This document shows positions 16,281-24,697 of a stretch of 36,091 nt of DNA, piece after piece. Source of the DNA: Rhodoferax sp. (lineage in GTDB: Bacteria; Pseudomonadota; Gammaproteobacteria; Burkholderiales; Burkholderiaceae_C); contig NZ_JAABQC010000017.1 in NCBI RefSeq assembly GCF_011391645.1, positions 1-36,091 on the forward strand, in the 5' to 3' direction. The first letter of the stretch is position 1. Each line of letters opens with the position of its first letter. Under the pieces are notes generated by a model. That model saw only the letters and a program-made list of their open reading frames with translations, made no database searches and was not told where the DNA came from. The translations under genes were made by a program, and so were the position numbers.

Positions 16281-17048
16281 ATGCCTATCGTTGTGTTCAA
16301 TCAAAAAGGGGGGGTTGGCAAGTCCACCATTACCTGCAATCTGGCGGCCATCAGTGCCAGCCAGGGTCTGCGCACCCTGGTGATTGATCTTGATCCGCAG
16401 GGTAATTCCACCAGCTACCTGATGGGTGACACTGCCAGCGACGAGCAACCCAGCGTGGCGGGCTTTTTTGAGCAGACCTTGAGCTACAGCTTTCGCAACG
16501 TGCCGCCATCAGAGTACGTGGTGGAAACGCCGTTTGAAAACCTCGATGTGATGCCGTCCAGCCCGGCGCTCAACGAGTTGCTGGTCAAGCTCGAGTCGCG
16601 CCAGAAAATCTACAAGCTGCGCGAAGCCCTGGTGCAACTGGCAGAGACTTATGACCGCATCTACATCGACACGCCGCCGGCGTTGAACTTCTTTACCCGG
16701 GCCGCGCTGATTGGCGCCACCGGTTGCCTGATCCCGTTTGACTGCGACAGTTTTTCACGTCAGGCGCTGTATGCGCTGATGGACAACGTTCAGGAAATCC
16801 GCGCCGACCACAACCCTGATCTTCAGATCGACGGCATTGTGGTCAACCAGTTCCAGTCCCGCGCCAACCTGCCCCAGCGCATGGTGGCCGAACTGATCGA
16901 AGAAGGCCTGCCGGTGCTGCAGCCGTATTTGCCCTCGTCGGTGCGGATTCGTGAGTCGCACGAACAGTCCCTGCCGATGATCCACCTGGACCCCAATCAC
17001 AAAATCACCCTGGCGCTGGTGGAACTGCATGACGGGTTGCGGGCGTAG
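16281..17048 (+). CDS. ParA/MinD-family ATPase beside cbbM
   Basis: A 255-residue ParA-type ATPase with the deviant Walker A FNQKGGVGKST near the N-terminus, switch I-like IYIDTPPALNFF, and VIDLDPQGNST. AAAGGAG lies 7 bases before ATG 16281; the track start at 16245 is too early. It is transcribed divergently from cbbM. Carboxysome loci often encode a ParA relative, McdA, which spaces carboxysomes on the nucleoid, but no carboxysome genes and no McdB-like partner are visible here. ParB and parS are also absent, so it is not an obvious chromosome-partition pair. It might position or sort form II RuBisCO or another cargo; function unknown. Confidence 0.85.
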   Translation: MPIVVFNQKGGVGKSTITCNLAAISASQGLRTLVIDLDPQGNSTSYLMGDTASDEQPSVAGFFEQTLSYSFRNVPPSEYVVETPFENLDVMPSSPALNELLVKLESRQKIYKLREALVQLAETYDRIYIDTPPALNFFTRAALIGATGCLIPFDCDSFSRQALYALMDNVQEIRADHNPDLQIDGIVVNQFQSRANLPQRMVAELIEEGLPVLQPYLPSSVRIRESHEQSLPMIHLDPNHKITLALVELHDGLRA

Positions 17049-17082
17049 GCTGGCTTTCTGATGATGCGGGGTCTGATGTGCA

Positions 17083-17121
17083 TTGACATTTGATGCAGTG
17101 ATATACATCATGTGGCATATC
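17083..17121 (+). promoter_or_regulatory. vapBC promoter/operator region
   Basis: TTGACA at 17083 is a good -35 but I find no -10 at ideal spacing. Two overlapping inverted repeats, TGATG-N10-CATCA (17091-17110) and GATAT-N12-ATATC (17100-17121), precede the antitoxin gene. Such repeats fit the autoregulatory operator bound by VapBC complexes. Confidence 0.5.
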
Positions 17122-17140
17122 ATTAATAGAGAGTTGAACC

Positions 17141-17392
17141 ATGCAGCAAACCGCCAAAATATTTGCCACCGGCCGCAGCCAGGCGGTGCGCTTGCCGCTG
17201 GAGTTCCGCTTTGACGTTTCAGAAGTTTTTATTCGCCACGACCCCGTCACTGGGGACGTGGTGCTGTCACGCAAACCGCAAGACTGGCAAGGTCTGCTCG
17301 ACGTGGTGGCGCAGAACAAGGACGAAGATTTGCTCATTGAGCGCCGCCAAACTCGCGCTCGGCGCGACCCCTTTGAGGGCTGCGAGGAGTGA
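17141..17392 (+). CDS. vapB: VapB-type antitoxin (AbrB-like)
   Basis: An 83-residue protein with an N-terminal swapped-hairpin AbrB/SpoVT DNA-binding domain ([20 protein letters not shown]) and a charged C-terminal tail ([15 protein letters not shown]) expected to wrap the toxin. AGAGAGTTGAACC precedes the ATG. Its stop overlaps the GTG start of the toxin gene, the usual coupled antitoxin-toxin layout. It probably neutralises VapC and represses its own promoter. Confidence 0.9.
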   Translation: MQQTAKIFATGRSQAVRLPLEFRFDVSEVFIRHDPVTGDVVLSRKPQDWQGLLDVVAQNKDEDLLIERRQTRARRDPFEGCEE

Positions 17393-17790
17393 GCCGGCGC
17401 TACATGCTCGACACCAAGGTGGTCAGCCACATGATGCAGGGGCGAGATGCCGACTTGTTGGCGCGCCTGACCCAACTGCCTGTGAGCCAGGTGGTGATTT
17501 CCAGCATTACGCTGGCGGAGTTGGAGTATGGCTTGCACCGCAAGGGCCAACCTGTTCGGTTAAAAAATGCCATGGCCCAGATCCTGCTGCGCATGGATGT
17601 GCTGCCATGGGATGAGTCGGTGGCACGCTGCTATGGAGAACTGTGTGCCACGCTTGAAGCCAGAGGCATTAATTTCAGCGACCTTGACATGATGATTGCA
17701 GCCCATGCAGTTGCCGTGGACGCCACGTTGGTAAGTCGTGATCGCGCTTTTACTCAGGCGGCGGATCGTTTGAGACTGGAAGTCTGGTAG
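17389..17790 (+). CDS. vapC: VapC-type PIN-domain ribonuclease toxin
   Basis: A 133-residue PIN domain beginning at GTG 17389, which overlaps the antitoxin stop by 4 bases. The acidic metal-binding residues are in place: D8 (MLDTK), E44 (TLAELEYG), D100 ([11 protein letters not shown]) and D118 (LVSRDRAF). Family members usually read LDTN at the first motif; here it is LDTK, a possible single-base change of Asn to Lys next to the active site that could weaken activity. VapC toxins cleave tRNA or rRNA when the antitoxin is lost. Confidence 0.9.
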   Translation: MSRRYMLDTKVVSHMMQGRDADLLARLTQLPVSQVVISSITLAELEYGLHRKGQPVRLKNAMAQILLRMDVLPWDESVARCYGELCATLEARGINFSDLDMMIAAHAVAVDATLVSRDRAFTQAADRLRLEVW

Positions 17791-17947
17791 CTTGGAACCC
17801 ATTTAACTGTGCCGTGACGATTGGCGCCGCCGGTAGCCTGACCCAGACTCAGTGGGTTCAGCCGGCGCGTCTAGCGGGCTGGTTGAGTAGGGACTGCATC
17901 CTCCGGGATGTGTCGTGAATACTCCTGTTTGGCTAATTGCTGGGAAA
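17791..17947. other. Spacer between convergent vapC and nuclease-helicase gene
   Basis: About 157 bases with one imperfect hairpin, GCCGG..CTGACCCA pairing with TGGGTTCAG..CCGGC around 17840-17870. There is no U tract on either side. It may be a weak bidirectional stop. No gene seen. Confidence 0.35.
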
Positions 17948-19930
17948 CTAGATTTCTCTGATTCCGATACTGCGCAAGTAATTGAACGTCGGGTCGTAAA
18001 ACGCGGGGGACCGTGTTGGATCTTCTTCGCTACCCTGCGGTACAACCAACACCATGCCTTGCCGTGCGCGGGTGAGGAGCACCCGGTACGCATTTTTCAA
18101 ATAGCCTTGACGTTCTGCTTTATGGATGTGCTGCCACTTGCAGCCGACAAACGAATGGTGTTGCCAGCCTGATTCGGCGAACCTGAAATCTGCATCCCAT
18201 ACAACGCAGGCCCAGTCCACTTCAAGGCCCTGCACATGAAATTCAGTGGCAACATCTTCAAGGTAGTACGACGACCGAACATCATCTTTGCCATCGAGAA
18301 ACCAATGAATGGGGTCCATTGGCGACTTGACGTCGATCGCGTGAGGTTTGAGGCGCTGCGCCTGTGAGGAAACAACCATGCCATAGCGCTCCGTGCCCCG
18401 CGCTTGCGCCCTAAGCCAGGCTTTGGCCTTTGTCAGATTCCGTGTCAGGACGATCGGGTAGCGATCTGCCAGTTCAGTTAGGAATTCTTTGATTTCGTGG
18501 GTGTTGATGTCCAATATGTTCTTGACCAATGCTGAAACGTGTTCGGCACGAAATGAGCGCATCGACACGTCCAGGTGTAAGTCTGAATTGAAGTGCACGT
18601 TGCTTTTGTGTTTCAGTTGCTCCAGGACGCGTCCTGCGCCGTATTCCACCTCGTGCAGGCGTGGAGAAATGTGAACATGCCATTCCGGAAAGGAACGCTG
18701 TAGTGCAGCTATCCATTCTTCAATGCCAGCCTCACCGGTGTTGATTTCCTGTCCGCCGCCCACCAGGCAAACCACCACTGCCCAATCCTTGTGCCTGTTC
18801 AGGCACGAAATTAAAAACTCTGGCTCTGACTGGTTGAAGTCAGCTTTCTGTTTCTTGCGCAACATGAATGAGGCGGTCTGCTCAAGGTTCCAGGCTCTCT
18901 GCGCCTCGTCGAATATGGCGACGTGCTCAATAGGCGGTCGCTCGGTGTCGATCAGGCACTCGTCACGGTAGTGGTGGACGTTCTGGATGAACAACTTGAC
19001 CTCGCTCATTGCCTCGCCCTTTTTCATGCGCCGGCCGGCCTCGGCCTCGCGCCTTACTTTGTCTCTGGTGAGTGCTTCGCGCAGGATTGACACGAGCGGG
19101 CCGTTGCCCGAGAGAAATACGGCGTGATCGACAGCCTCCTTGCTGGTGTGCTGTGTTGCAATGTTCAGCCCTACGAGTGTCTTTCCAGCACCCGGCACGC
19201 CGGTCACCAGGCAGATCGATTTTGTTGATTGTGCTTGTGAACTGCGAATAACTTCTGAAATGGCATCCGTTGTTCGTCCCAGGTTGATGGCTGAGGCGTC
19301 GTTGCGGGATATGTCCGTGACCGAATGACCGCCATAAAGCGCCATGGCAGCCTCAACGATGGTTGGCGTGGGGTGATAGCCACCGCCATCCCATACCAAT
19401 GGATTGATGGCGGGACCGTCACAAAACTGCAAGACATGATCCATCACGCCGCGAATCTGATCCGAAGCGGCATGCAGTGGTTGGAGTACCCCATCGTCTC
19501 TGGCGCTGGTGGCAATTACCGAGAAACCAATTTCTGCACCAGTCGCGATAAGGATTGGCGCTATCGCCTTGTCGTGACTTGTCTCGTGGAAGTTCTTTAA
19601 ATCAACTGCGTAATCCCACACCTGGTCCTTGGCACCCGAAAGAAACTGGGTTTCGCCTACTTTGAATTCCAGGACGAAAACAACATGGTCGAGCAAGACC
19701 AAAACGTCAATGCGTTTACCCAGCCGAGGCACGGCATATTCAAAATACACCTTGCCCTTGCCAAGGTCGTGCCGAAGCGTGCTCTTAAGAACAACCACTT
19801 GTTCCATCCATGCATTGCGCTGGGTGGTTTCAACGGCGAACGGGCTGCTGCGACTCAGGGTTCCTAGGATTTCGTCTGGGCTGCGCAGGAGAAAGTCTTC
19901 TATCAAATCACAATAATAGGCTCGGCTCAT
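17948..19930 (-). CDS. DUF2075-type helicase with N-terminal nuclease-like domain
   Basis: A 660-residue protein. Residues about 60-125 look like a PD-(D/E)xK nuclease core: KRIDVLVL with D75, then [11 protein letters not shown] with E88 and K90. A P-loop helicase follows: Walker [10 protein letters not shown] (to T251), Walker [12 protein letters not shown], a [13 protein letters not shown] segment and a late [11 protein letters not shown] motif like superfamily 1 motif VI. This matches DUF2075/Schlafen-type ATPases. Flanked by vapBC and cbbR, it looks like an accessory insertion, possibly anti-phage defence. No partner gene is evident. The helicase call is solid; the nuclease and defence role are inference. 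Confidence 0.8.
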   Translation of the reverse strand: MSRAYYCDLIEDFLLRSPDEILGTLSRSSPFAVETTQRNAWMEQVVVLKSTLRHDLGKGKVYFEYAVPRLGKRIDVLVLLDHVVFVLEFKVGETQFLSGAKDQVWDYAVDLKNFHETSHDKAIAPILIATGAEIGFSVIATSARDDGVLQPLHAASDQIRGVMDHVLQFCDGPAINPLVWDGGGYHPTPTIVEAAMALYGGHSVTDISRNDASAINLGRTTDAISEVIRSSQAQSTKSICLVTGVPGAGKTLVGLNIATQHTSKEAVDHAVFLSGNGPLVSILREALTRDKVRREAEAGRRMKKGEAMSEVKLFIQNVHHYRDECLIDTERPPIEHVAIFDEAQRAWNLEQTASFMLRKKQKADFNQSEPEFLISCLNRHKDWAVVVCLVGGGQEINTGEAGIEEWIAALQRSFPEWHVHISPRLHEVEYGAGRVLEQLKHKSNVHFNSDLHLDVSMRSFRAEHVSALVKNILDINTHEIKEFLTELADRYPIVLTRNLTKAKAWLRAQARGTERYGMVVSSQAQRLKPHAIDVKSPMDPIHWFLDGKDDVRSSYYLEDVATEFHVQGLEVDWACVVWDADFRFAESGWQHHSFVGCKWQHIHKAERQGYLKNAYRVLLTRARQGMVLVVPQGSEEDPTRSPAFYDPTFNYLRSIGIREI

Positions 19931-19947
19931 GGTGTGCTTCCCGCTTT

Positions 19948-19967
19948 AAACCAAGACCGATTGGTTT
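19948..19967. promoter_or_regulatory. Inverted repeat upstream of the nuclease-helicase gene
   Basis: AAACCAA-GACCGA-TTGGTTT is a perfect 7-bp inverted repeat 17 bases upstream of the helicase start. As a minus-strand cbbR terminator it lacks a U tract, so an operator is more likely. Confidence 0.4.
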
Positions 19968-20009
19968 CTGTTTGTTTTCGTGACCCGTCTAGCTTCAAGA
20001 TAGCAATTA

Positions 20010-20921
20010 TCAACTCCAGGCATCAATCAAGGGCCCGCCTTGCTCAAGCAAAAAATCCTTGAAGGCCATCGCAGCGGGGGAGAGCTTCTTGCTGCTCAGA
20101 TGCGTCACATACCAGTGGTTGATCTGCGGCAGGCCCTGCACGTCGAGCAGCGCCAGGTGGCCGCTGGCGAGTTCGTGGCGCACCGTGCGCATCGACAAAA
20201 AGCTCAGACCCATGCCGGCCATCACCGCCTGTTTGATGGTCTCGTTGCTGGGCATGGCCATCACCATCTGGAGCGGCGTGGTGTTCTCCTCAAACAGCCT
20301 CTCCATCGCAGCGCGGGTGCCGGAGCCTTCCTCGCGCACCACAAACTTGAAATCTGCCAGCGCGCTGAATGGCAGGTTTTTGCGCCGCGCCAGCGGATGG
20401 TCGGGCGGGGCGACCATGGCCAGCGGGTTGGTGGCGAAGGCCTTGGCCTGGCAGTCCAGGTGGTTGGGTGTGCGGCCCATGATGACCAGGTCTGCGTCGC
20501 CGCGCGCCAGCAGGCCCAGCACGTTTTCACGGTTGTCAATGCTGAGTTGCACGTGAATGCCGGGGTTGAGCTGGCCGAAGCGCACCAGCAGCATCGGGAC
20601 AAAATATTTGGCGGTGCTGACCACTGCCAGGTCAATGCGGCCCTGTTTCAGCCCGACATGCTCGGCCATCTGGTCCTCCAGGTCCTTGAACTGGCGCATG
20701 GCATTGCCGGCATGGGTCAAAAAGATTTCGCCAGCGTGGGTGAGTTTGATATTGCGCCCCGTCGGTTCGATCAGTGCCAGGCCAAAGGCCTCTTCAAGCT
20801 GGCGCAGTTGCATGGACACCGCTGGCTGGGTGACAAACAGGCGCTCGGCGGCCTTGGAGACCGAGCGCTGGCGCGCCACCTCCAGAAAGGTTTGAATCTG
20901 CTTAAAGGTGTAGGGACGCAT
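20010..20921 (-). CDS. cbbR: CbbR, LysR-type activator of Calvin-cycle genes
   Basis: A 303-residue LysR-family regulator. The N-terminal HTH reads RSVSKAAERLFVTQPAVSMQLRQLEEAFG, followed by a substrate-binding domain with CbbR-like segments (STAKYFVPMLLVRF, IDNRENVLGLLARGDADLVIMGRTP). It is divergent from the cbb operon beginning with cbbY, the standard CbbR arrangement. CbbR senses metabolites such as RuBP or NADPH and activates cbb transcription. It probably also controls cbbM. Confidence 0.93.
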   Translation of the reverse strand: MRPYTFKQIQTFLEVARQRSVSKAAERLFVTQPAVSMQLRQLEEAFGLALIEPTGRNIKLTHAGEIFLTHAGNAMRQFKDLEDQMAEHVGLKQGRIDLAVVSTAKYFVPMLLVRFGQLNPGIHVQLSIDNRENVLGLLARGDADLVIMGRTPNHLDCQAKAFATNPLAMVAPPDHPLARRKNLPFSALADFKFVVREEGSGTRAAMERLFEENTTPLQMVMAMPSNETIKQAVMAGMGLSFLSMRTVRHELASGHLALLDVQGLPQINHWYVTHLSSKKLSPAAMAFKDFLLEQGGPLIDAWS

Positions 20922-20930
20922 AAATAAGCC

Positions 20931-20971
20931 AAATCTGATGAATTTTTAACAAATCGTGATTAGAGTTTATG
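20931..20971 (+). promoter_or_regulatory. cbbR-cbbY intergenic operator candidate
   Basis: AAATCTGAT at 20931 and AAATCGTGAT at 20951 are direct repeats exactly 20 bases, or two helical turns, apart in the divergent region. This is where CbbR tetramers would bind. A -10/-35 pair for cbbY is not clear; TTTATG (20966) and TAAATC (20989) are a weak option. Confidence 0.4.
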
Positions 20972-21046
20972 GGTTGGGGCGATTAAAGTAAATCCATGCC
21001 GCAAAAGTGGCCAATCCAGTCCAACCCAATCACAAGAAAGTAGCCC

Positions 21047-21787
21047 ATGTCCCCGTCGTCGACCGCCGCCAAGTTGCAAGCGCTCATTTTTGATGTGGAT
21101 GGCACGCTGGCTGACACCGAGCGTGCGCACATGGCCGCCTTTAACCATGCCTTCAAGGAAATGGGCATGGATTGGGTTTGGGACGAGGCCTTGTACACCG
21201 AACTGCTGAATATTTCGGGCGGCAAGGAACGCATCCTGCACTACTGGAAACAGGTCAATCCGGACATCAAGGCGCTCAACGCCCAGGCCCTGGACGACAG
21301 GATCAGTCGCATGCATGCACTCAAAACGGCAGCTTACGAGCATGCTGTCAACCACGGGGAAGTGAGCCTGCGCCCCGGCGTGCTGCGGCTGATGGACGAG
21401 GCGCTCAAGGCCGGGCTGCAGTTGGCGATCGCCACCACCACCTCGCCGGTGAACATTGCCGCCTTATTGCGCCATGCCGTCGGTTCTGACTGGCGCATGA
21501 ACTTCTCCGCCATTGGCGATGCCTCAACGGCGCCCATCAAAAAGCCGCACCCGCAGGTGTATTTGCAGATGCTGGACGCCTTGCATCTGTCTGCCAGCCA
21601 CTGCCTGGCGTTCGAGGACTCGAACAACGGTTTGCAGGCCGCCACGGCCGCCGGGTTGGCCACCATCATCACGCCCAACCCTTTCACCGCACACCACGAT
21701 TTCACCGGGGCGCTCAAGGTGGTGCCGGATTTGAGTCAGGTCAATCTTGCGCAATTGCGCCAGTGGCATGGCGCCCATTTCCGCTAA
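21047..21787 (+). CDS. cbbY: CbbY, xylulose-1,5-bisphosphate phosphatase
   Basis: A 246-residue HAD-superfamily phosphatase. The nucleophile motif FDVDGTLADTE is near residue 15, ATTTSP is motif II, and KKPHPQVY plus FEDSNNG supply motifs III/IV. Known CbbY enzymes dephosphorylate xylulose-1,5-bisphosphate, a misfire product that inhibits RuBisCO. As first gene of the cbb operon it complements the CbbQO activase, which releases such inhibitors. Length is typical. Confidence 0.92.
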   Translation: MSPSSTAAKLQALIFDVDGTLADTERAHMAAFNHAFKEMGMDWVWDEALYTELLNISGGKERILHYWKQVNPDIKALNAQALDDRISRMHALKTAAYEHAVNHGEVSLRPGVLRLMDEALKAGLQLAIATTTSPVNIAALLRHAVGSDWRMNFSAIGDASTAPIKKPHPQVYLQMLDALHLSASHCLAFEDSNNGLQAATAAGLATIITPNPFTAHHDFTGALKVVPDLSQVNLAQLRQWHGAHFR

Positions 21788-21841
21788 ACGGTGCTGAACT
21801 GCATTACCCTCAAGAATTTCAAACTTTACTGAAAGCACCCC

Positions 21842-22540
21842 ATGAGCACCTCCCCCATTCTGCGTTTGGCCCCCAGCATTTTGTCGGCTGACTTTGCCCG
21901 CTTGGGCGAAGAAGTGCGCGCCATTGAAGCCGCTGGTTGCGACCTGGTGCACTTTGACGTGATGGACAACCACTATGTGCCCAACCTGACCATCGGGCCG
22001 CTGGTGTGCGAGGCAATTCGCCCGCATGTGAGCATCCCGATCGACGTGCACCTGATGGTCGAACCCGTGGATTCAATCATTCCGTTGTTTGCCAAGGCCG
22101 GCGCCAACATCATCACCTTTCACCCCGAGGCCTCCAAACATGTGGACCGCAGCCTGTCGATGATTCGCGAACTCGGCTGCAAAGCCGGTCTGGTGCTGAA
22201 TCCGGCCACACCCATCGGCGTGCTTGACCACGTCATGGACAAGCTCGACATGATCTTGCTGATGAGTGTCAACCCCGGTTTTGGCGGTCAGAAGTTCATT
22301 CCCAGCACGCTCGCCAAGCTGCGCCTGGTGCGGGCAAAAATTGATGCCCATGTGGCCGCTGGCGGCCAGCCGATCTGGCTGGAAGTGGACGGCGGCGTCA
22401 AGATCGACAACATTGCTGAAATCGTGGCCGCCGGTGCCGACACCTGTGTGGCCGGCAGTGCCGTGTTCAGTGCACCCGATGCCGATCGCGGCTACAAGGG
22501 CGTGATGCAGGCGCTGCGCCGTGCGGCGCACCCGGCTTGA
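21842..22540 (+). CDS. rpe: Ribulose-phosphate 3-epimerase
   Basis: A 232-residue TIM-barrel enzyme that interconverts xylulose-5-phosphate and ribulose-5-phosphate (CbbE in cbb operons). Signatures: [16 protein letters not shown] at the N-terminus, [39 protein letters not shown] and EVDGGV with the catalytic Asp. It sits 54 bases after cbbY. It supplies substrate for phosphoribulokinase two genes downstream. Confidence 0.95.
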   Translation: MSTSPILRLAPSILSADFARLGEEVRAIEAAGCDLVHFDVMDNHYVPNLTIGPLVCEAIRPHVSIPIDVHLMVEPVDSIIPLFAKAGANIITFHPEASKHVDRSLSMIRELGCKAGLVLNPATPIGVLDHVMDKLDMILLMSVNPGFGGQKFIPSTLAKLRLVRAKIDAHVAAGGQPIWLEVDGGVKIDNIAEIVAAGADTCVAGSAVFSAPDADRGYKGVMQALRRAAHPA

Positions 22541-22583
22541 CGCTGCGCACCAAATCATAAATTTAAAACATCTGGAGACATCC

Positions 22584-23687
22584 ATGCCTTTGACCATCCG
22601 TTCCAACCGCTCCACGCTGACGCAGTTCCTCATTGAAGAGCGACGGCGCCACCCGAGTGCCAGCGGCGATTTCAATGCGCTGGTTCTGGACGTGGCGTTG
22701 GCCTGCAAAGGCATTGCCAAGGCGGTCGCCTATGGCGAGTTGGCCGGCATGACCGGCAACCATGCGAGTGAGTCCGGTGCTTCGGTCAATGTGCAGGGTG
22801 AAACCCAGAAAAAGCTCGATGTGCTGTCCAACGAAGTCTTCATGCGGCGCACCGAATGGGCGGGCAACCTGGCGGGCATGGCCTCCGAAGAAATGGACTC
22901 GCCGTATCAGATCCCGGCGCAATTCCCGCGCGGCAAATACCTGATCGTGTTCGACCCGCTGGACGGCTCCAGCAACATCGATGTGAATGTGTCGGTGGGC
23001 AGCATTTTCAGCATCCTGCGCGCGCCGCAAGACGTGATCGACTCCGGTCGCGACGTGGTCGATGCCGACTTTTTCCAGCCCGGTGCCAAACAAATGGCCG
23101 CCGGTTACGCCCTGTACGGCCCCACCACCATGCTGGTGCTGACCGTGGGCACCGGCGTCAACGGCTTCACGCTCGACCCAACGCTGGGCGAGTTCATGCT
23201 GACGCACCCCATGATGCAGATTCCGGCCGACACGCAGGAATTTGCCATCAACGCGTCCAACGCCCGCTTCTGGGAGGCGCCGGTCAAGCGCTATGTTGAT
23301 GAGTGTCTGGCGGGCAAGACAGGCGCCCGCGGCAAGGATTTCAACATGCGCTGGATTGCCAGCATGGTGGCAGAGGCGCACCGCATTCTGATGCGCGGCG
23401 GGGTGTTCATGTACCCGCGTGACACCAAAGACCCGTCCAAACCCGGTCGCCTGCGCCTGCTTTACGAGGCCAATCCGGTGGGCATGATCATGGAGCAGGC
23501 CGGCGGCCGCGCCTCCACCGGCGAGATGCCCATGATGAATGTGCAGCCCACCAGCCTGCACCAGCGCATCGGTTTTGTCTTTGGCTCCAAAAACGAGGTC
23601 GAGCGCATTGAGCGCTACCACCGCGAACCGGTGCAAGTGGAGCTGACCAACCCGTTGTTTGCTGAACGCAGTCTGTTCAGGGATTGA
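22584..23687 (+). CDS. fbp: Class I fructose-1,6-bisphosphatase
   Basis: A 367-residue class I FBPase (CbbF). The start is ATG 22584 after CTGGAGA; the track start at 22521 is too early. Metal-site motifs are visible: SEE-like ASEEMDSPY, and [28 protein letters not shown] and the C-terminal [21 protein letters not shown] are family blocks. In the Calvin cycle it hydrolyses fructose and, in many bacteria, sedoheptulose bisphosphates. No separate SBPase is present. A long antisense ORF (22563-23636) is only its codon-bias shadow. Confidence 0.95.
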   Translation: MPLTIRSNRSTLTQFLIEERRRHPSASGDFNALVLDVALACKGIAKAVAYGELAGMTGNHASESGASVNVQGETQKKLDVLSNEVFMRRTEWAGNLAGMASEEMDSPYQIPAQFPRGKYLIVFDPLDGSSNIDVNVSVGSIFSILRAPQDVIDSGRDVVDADFFQPGAKQMAAGYALYGPTTMLVLTVGTGVNGFTLDPTLGEFMLTHPMMQIPADTQEFAINASNARFWEAPVKRYVDECLAGKTGARGKDFNMRWIASMVAEAHRILMRGGVFMYPRDTKDPSKPGRLRLLYEANPVGMIMEQAGGRASTGEMPMMNVQPTSLHQRIGFVFGSKNEVERIERYHREPVQVELTNPLFAERSLFRD

Positions 23688-23711
23688 TTTTTAACAATAG
23701 GAGACGCAACC

Positions 23712-24587
23712 ATGTCCATTCGCCACCCCATCATTGCCATTACCGGCTCAAGCGGAGCCGGTACCACCTCGGTGACCCGCACCTTCGAGAACATTTTCCG
23801 CCGCGAAAGCATCACGGCCGCGGTGATCGAGGGCGACAGCTTTCACCGCTTTGACCGCAAGGCCATGAAAATCAAGGCCGCCGAGGCTGAAGCTGCCGGC
23901 GACAAGAACTTCAGCCACTTCGGTCCTGAAAACAACCTGTTTGCCGAATTGGAGTCACTGTTTCGCGATTACGCCAACACCGGCACCGGCAAGCGCCGCA
24001 AGTACCTGCACGACCTCGAAGAAGCCGCGCCCTACAAGCAGGACCCCGGTACCTTCACGCCCTGGGAAGACGTGCCGGCCAAGACCGACCTGCTGTTCTA
24101 TGAAGGCCTGCATGGCGCCGTGGTCACACCTGAGGTCAACATTGCCCAGCACCCGGATTTGCTGATTGGCGTGGTGCCAGTCATTAATTTGGAGTGGATC
24201 CAGAAGCTGTACCGCGACAAGAAGCAGCGCGGTTACAGCACCGAGGCCGTCACCGACACCATCCTGCGCCGCATGCCCGACTATGTGAACTACATTTGCC
24301 CGCAGTTCATGCACACCCATGTGAACTTCCAGCGCGTGCCCATGGTGGACACCAGCAACCCGTTCATCGCGCGCGACATTCCGAGCGCCGACGAAAGCAT
24401 GGTGGTGATTCGCTTCAGCAACCCCAAAGGCATTGATTTTCAGTACCTGCGCAATATGATCAACGACAGTTTCATGAGCCGCGCCAACACCATCGTGGTG
24501 CCAGGCGGCAAAATGGAGCTTGCCATGCAACTCATCTTCACACCGTTTGTGTGGCGGATGATGGAGCGGCAGAAGAAGGCCGGCTGA
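23712..24587 (+). CDS. prk: Phosphoribulokinase
   Basis: A 291-residue prokaryotic-type phosphoribulokinase (CbbP), which makes the RuBisCO substrate RuBP. The phosphate loop reads ITGSSGAGTTSVTRTFENIF, as in class I enzymes. EGDSFHRFDR, FSHFGPENN and FYEGLHGAVVT form the substrate site. TAGGAGACGCAACC precedes the ATG. Together with cbbM it makes the Calvin cycle assignment certain. A palindromic repeat follows the stop. Confidence 0.96.
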   Translation: MSIRHPIIAITGSSGAGTTSVTRTFENIFRRESITAAVIEGDSFHRFDRKAMKIKAAEAEAAGDKNFSHFGPENNLFAELESLFRDYANTGTGKRRKYLHDLEEAAPYKQDPGTFTPWEDVPAKTDLLFYEGLHGAVVTPEVNIAQHPDLLIGVVPVINLEWIQKLYRDKKQRGYSTEAVTDTILRRMPDYVNYICPQFMHTHVNFQRVPMVDTSNPFIARDIPSADESMVVIRFSNPKGIDFQYLRNMINDSFMSRANTIVVPGGKMELAMQLIFTPFVWRMMERQKKAG

Positions 24588-24595
24588 TATTTGCC

Positions 24596-24668
24596 CGTCA
24601 TTGCGAGGAGCGCCAGCGACGCGGCAATCCAGGAAGTCATGGATTGCTTCGCTCTGCTCGCAATGACG
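24596..24668. repeat. Palindromic extragenic repeat between prk and tkt
   Basis: CGTCATTGCGAG at the left and CTCGCAATGACG at the right are perfect complements, with GGCAATCC/GGATTGC pairing inside, giving a long hairpin of 73 bases. This CGTCATTGCGAG palindrome family is widespread in bacterial genomes. It may stabilise upstream cbb mRNA. Confidence 0.8.
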
Positions 24669-24697
24669 ACTGACTCACACCATTCAAGATCAACACC

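Noticed and set aside
16281-17048. ParA as part of a plasmid partition system
   Set aside because: No ParB gene, parS-like repeats or replication gene nearby.
14690-17048. Carboxysome locus
   Set aside because: Form II RuBisCO only; no shell proteins, CsoS2 or carbonic anhydrase genes in the window.
17049-20009. Prophage or IS element
   Set aside because: No integrase, transposase, phage structural gene, terminal repeats or tRNA attachment site seen.
20040-20927. 295-residue + strand ORF opposite cbbR
   Set aside because: Low-complexity His/Gln-rich translation; cbbR is clear on the other strand.
22563-23636. 357-residue antisense ORF opposite fbp
   Set aside because: Shadow of high-GC codon bias; the + strand fbp has full family motifs.
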